From Robiginitalea sp. (GTDB lineage Bacteria; Bacteroidota; Bacteroidia; Flavobacteriales; Flavobacteriaceae), in assembly GCA_024642005.1 (NCBI GenBank), contig JAHECA010000004.1:97046-161045 (forward strand): a stretch of 64,000 nucleotides of DNA, read 5' to 3'. A program made the position numbers and the translations under genes. A model generated the notes under the pieces. The model did not search any database. It saw nothing but the letters and a program-made list of their open reading frames with translations, and was not told where the DNA came from. Shown here piece by piece: positions 61,635-64,000 of this stretch (position 1 is its first letter; every line of letters begins with the position of its first letter).

Positions 61635-62288
61635 ATGGGGATGAAACAAAAGGTGACGACAGAATTTCAGCACGGCCAGGCAAGGATTTTCAAGAACGCT
61701 TTCCTGGAAAGCCTGACCAAGACCACCCCCATCCAAAACATTGTAGTTTACGGGGCTGCCATCGGCTTGCTTATGGCCTTCGCTGTGCTGCGAATTGGCC
61801 TTAGTCCTCTGGGAATGGTCGGACTGTTCATTGTGGGCATTCTGTTCTGGACGCTTGCCGAATACCTGCTCCACCGCTTCGTATTCCACTGGGTCACTGA
61901 AGCTCGTTGGAGTCAGCGGTTCCATTTTATCATGCACGGGTCGCACCACCAATTCCCAAGGGACAAGGAACGCCTGCTAATGCCTCCCGCCCCAGGCCTG
62001 ATTATGGCCCTGATCCTTTTTGGGATTTTCTACCTGGTTTTCTGGATCGCAGGAATCTCCAGCCTGACCTATGGATTTTTCCCCGGATTTTTTACCGGGT
62101 ACCTGATTTATTCTTTTGTACATAGGGCTACCCATGTAATGCGCCCCCCGAAACGGTTCAAGAAGCTGTGGATGCACCACAGCCTGCACCACTACCGCTT
62201 TCCCGACAAAGCCTTCGGAGTTTCCAATACCTTTTGGGACCGGGTGTTCGGAACCATGCCCCCGAAATCGTCTGCCCAGGAGGCATAG
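61635..62288 (+). CDS. Fatty-acid hydroxylase/sterol desaturase superfamily protein
   Basis: The 217-residue membrane protein has about four helices and the histidine clusters of the di-iron hydroxylase superfamily: LLHRFVFHW, HGSHHQFP, VHRATHVM and HHSLHHYRFPDKAFG. The arrangement is closest to the fatty-acid 2-hydroxylase/ceramide-hydroxylase branch (FA2H/Scs7-like). Bacteroidota often make sphingolipids, so 2-hydroxylation of a long-chain fatty acid is a sensible guess. A TACCTTTC -7-like box is about 17 bases before the ATG. Confidence 0.86.
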   Translation: MGMKQKVTTEFQHGQARIFKNAFLESLTKTTPIQNIVVYGAAIGLLMAFAVLRIGLSPLGMVGLFIVGILFWTLAEYLLHRFVFHWVTEARWSQRFHFIMHGSHHQFPRDKERLLMPPAPGLIMALILFGIFYLVFWIAGISSLTYGFFPGFFTGYLIYSFVHRATHVMRPPKRFKKLWMHHSLHHYRFPDKAFGVSNTFWDRVFGTMPPKSSAQEA

Positions 62289-62300
62289 GGGCACTCAGGT

Positions 62301-63464
62301 TCAGGTGATCCGCGCCATGCGCTCAAATGGGGCGTTGGGGTCGAAAAGGAGCCGGTAGGTTGTGTGTACTTTGGTAACGTCTCCCCCCACTTGTTTGGCG
62401 ACAATGACCATTTTGGGATTGAAATCGCCGATGCCGTTCATTTCAAAGATCTCGTAGGGCAATCTGGCCTTGGCATACTCGGCAAAATGCTTGATGATGG
62501 CCCCGTCTACACCTTTGCCCTGGTGTTCCGGTACCACGCCGAAGATCATCCCTAAAATCTTATTGGTGGGCCGCCTTTTTTTGTACCAAAGGAATCTGAC
62601 TTTGCCAAATCCTTTCAGAGACCCTTTCAGGTATTTAAGCACCTGGTTAATTTCCGGTATGTTCACAAATATGGCCACCGGGCTGTTCTGGAAATAGGCA
62701 ATCCAGATAATCCGTTCATCCAGGATGGGCTTTAGCCGCTTCAACAGGTTCATCCCCTGTTCCGCGGTAATGGGATTGACCCCTTCATGTTTTACCCAGG
62801 CCTTGTTATAGACCTCCATGATATCTTTCGCAAACCTGTCGAATTCCGATGCCCGGAAATGCTCAAAGGTGTAGGACGGGTCTTCGGCTATAAGGCCGGC
62901 CTTTTTCTCAAGCCGTGGACTTACAGGGTCGGCAATGCGCCTTCTGAAGGTGAACTGTTCATAATAGGTCTTAAAGCCGTAGCCCTCAAACAGCTTCTGG
63001 TAGTAAGGCGGATTAAAATTGCACTGGTAATTGGGCTCCTGATCAAAGCCTTTGATCAGTAATCCCCACCATTTATCCCTTCTGCCAAAATTGACCGGGC
63101 CGTCCATATACGTTGCCCCTTTTTCCACGAGCCACTGCCGTGCCCCTTCAAAAAGAGCGTCGGCTGCATCCTGCCGGTCAACGCATTCGAAAAACCCCAC
63201 GCCCCCTGCGATGCCGGCTTCCCTTTCGCCCGATTTCTGGCGGGTAACAAAAGCCGCGATCCTTCCAAGGACCTTGCCCTGCTCCTTTAGAAGCCATCGG
63301 GTGCAATGCCCGTATTCGAAGGTCTTGTTCGAATCCGGATCAAAAACAGCCCTAATATCTTCTTCGAGCGGACGAATCCAGGCAGGGAACCCCCCATACA
63401 GCGTTTCAGGGAAGGCGATAAAGCACTTTTCATCTTCCACGGTCAAGACCGGGTGGAGTTTCAT
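62301..63464 (-). CDS. Uncharacterised GNAT-like protein
   Basis: The 387-residue cytoplasmic protein has a pattern I associate with a flavobacterial GNAT-like family: start MKLHPVLTVEDEKCFIAFPETLYG, the core YMDGPVNFGRRDKWWGLLIKGFDQEPNYQCNFNPPYYQKLFE, and an acetyltransferase-like late motif GVVPEHQGKGVDGAIIKHF (Q/RxxGxG/A-like loop). An N-acyltransferase activity is inferred from that loop only. It is convergent with the hydroxylase-like gene (12-base gap) and followed upstream by the cupin gene on the same strand. Confidence 0.7.
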   Translation of the reverse strand: MKLHPVLTVEDEKCFIAFPETLYGGFPAWIRPLEEDIRAVFDPDSNKTFEYGHCTRWLLKEQGKVLGRIAAFVTRQKSGEREAGIAGGVGFFECVDRQDAADALFEGARQWLVEKGATYMDGPVNFGRRDKWWGLLIKGFDQEPNYQCNFNPPYYQKLFEGYGFKTYYEQFTFRRRIADPVSPRLEKKAGLIAEDPSYTFEHFRASEFDRFAKDIMEVYNKAWVKHEGVNPITAEQGMNLLKRLKPILDERIIWIAYFQNSPVAIFVNIPEINQVLKYLKGSLKGFGKVRFLWYKKRRPTNKILGMIFGVVPEHQGKGVDGAIIKHFAEYAKARLPYEIFEMNGIGDFNPKMVIVAKQVGGDVTKVHTTYRLLFDPNAPFERMARIT

Positions 63465-63562
63465 AGTTTCAGGTTTAATTTACGGCTCCTAAAATAAGGA
63501 TACCCTTTGACAAGGGCAATGCCGCAACGAGCTGAGTTAATAGGAATCGGTCACCCCTGCGA

Positions 63563-64000
63563 TCAGTCAGACAGCACCCGGTTGGTTCGCACAATGGCCT
63601 GCTCGTTTTTCCAGTCGATCCAGTGCTGCCCTTTTACGCGGCGCATCAGGTTATCATAGTGACGCATGATAAAGATGTTGTAAAGGGCACGGCTCAGGTT
63701 AGCCGGGTTTCGCGCCAGGGCACGAAGGCTCATGGAGAACCCAGGGGTCAGGTAGCGCATATAATGCCAGTACCCTTCGGGCATGTACAGTACTTCACCG
63801 TGGTTGAGCACGGCACGGTAGCCCTTTACATGACGCAGGGCCGGCCATTGTTCCAGGTCGGGGTCTGCAAAGTTGATAGACTCGTGCGTGATCAGGGAAT
63901 GCGGTACTTTGTAAAGGTACCTGTTCTCTGATTGTGAGAAGAGAATGCACTCCTTCTTCCCCTCGAAATGGAAATGGAAGATATTCGCCAGGTCAATGTC
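63563..64000 (-). CDS. Cupin-like (JmjC/Cupin_8) protein, C-terminal part
   Basis: The frame is open through the window edge, so only the C-terminal 145 residues are visible (the GTG at 63811 is an internal Val, not a start). The fragment has a cupin-type metal/oxygenase layout: IFHFHFEGKKECILFSQS, then VLNHGEVLYMPEGYWHYMRYL (GDxxxxPxxxxH-like motif with WHYM). The family includes JmjC-like 2-oxoglutarate oxygenases. It lies just upstream of the GNAT-like gene on the same strand. The missing N-terminus prevents a firmer call. Confidence 0.78.
   Translation of the reverse strand, partial: DIDLANIFHFHFEGKKECILFSQSENRYLYKVPHSLITHESINFADPDLEQWPALRHVKGYRAVLNHGEVLYMPEGYWHYMRYLTPGFSMSLRALARNPANLSRALYNIFIMRHYDNLMRRVKGQHWIDWKNEQAIVRTNRVLSD

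Noticed and set aside
63563..63811. 82-codon stand-alone gene with GTG start at the right edge
   Set aside because: The frame is open to 64000 with cupin-like sequence upstream, so this is the tail of a larger gene.

Overview
The window looks like a contiguous piece of the chromosome of a marine-type member of the Bacteroidota, family Flavobacteriaceae. The evidence is gliding genes gldD and gldE, Type IX secretion C-terminal sorting domains, several families largely confined to this phylum (DUF4296, DUF4271, DUF3098, DUF3127, DUF4199, DUF4301), and repeated -7 boxes of the form TAnnTTTG just upstream of start codons where Shine-Dalgarno sequences are weak or absent. Base composition is GC-richer than in most flavobacteria. 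A Robiginitalea-like genus would fit, but that is inference. I saw no rRNA, tRNA, CRISPR array, insertion sequence, prophage or integration scar. Both ends cut through genes.

Layout. 1-5.1 kb, mostly minus strand: FAD oxidoreductase (partial), NfuA-like and Mrp Fe-S carriers, an alkyltransferase-like protein, a LysE exporter, trmB and a PhoR/PhoB-type two-component pair. 5.3-9.5 kb: two tiny secreted proteins that are little more than a T9SS sorting domain, a LuxE-like protein, tyrS and an epimerase. 9.5-15.2 kb: a DUF4296 lipoprotein, dihydroorotase, a polyprenol-phosphate mannose synthase divergent from a GT39-like glycosyltransferase, a DUF4271 membrane protein and hemD. 15.2-21.2 kb: pckA, a DUF423 protein, a saccharopine-dehydrogenase-like enzyme, an Lrp/AsnC regulator, a zinc peptidase and alanine dehydrogenase. 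These are followed by a 420-base AT-rich intergenic region with repeated TTACCCC motifs. 21.6-28.7 kb: leuS divergent from ftsX-DUF3098-uppP-truB, then a TonB-like coiled-coil protein and a thioredoxin-like protein. 28.8-34 kb: a tetR-ABC-hlyD-tolC export operon whose ABC ATPase has lost most of its catalytic motifs. 34-42 kb: tag, aat, an AtoE-type transporter, an SSB-like DUF3127 protein, a flavin reductase, a histidine kinase, a HIT protein and greA.

42-48.3 kb is the most interesting locus. A TonB-dependent receptor sits behind a clear TPP riboswitch with its own promoter and terminator. Immediately upstream on the same strand lies an operon for an MTH1187-type thiamine-binding protein, a PnuC/PnuT-family transporter, and one uninterrupted ORF that fuses a NadR-like kinase to DUF4301. 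This reads as a thiamine and/or nicotinamide-riboside acquisition system.

48.3-58.6 kb: ahcY, rpmA/rplU (L21 with a C-terminal extension), a serine/threonine dehydratase-like enzyme, the mutY-ssb-gldE-gldD cluster, HU, a 29-residue very basic peptide and RNase E/G. 58.6-64 kb: a large lipoprotein glycosidase overlapping recX, a histidine-box fatty-acid hydroxylase-like enzyme, a GNAT-like protein and a cupin-like protein running off the end.
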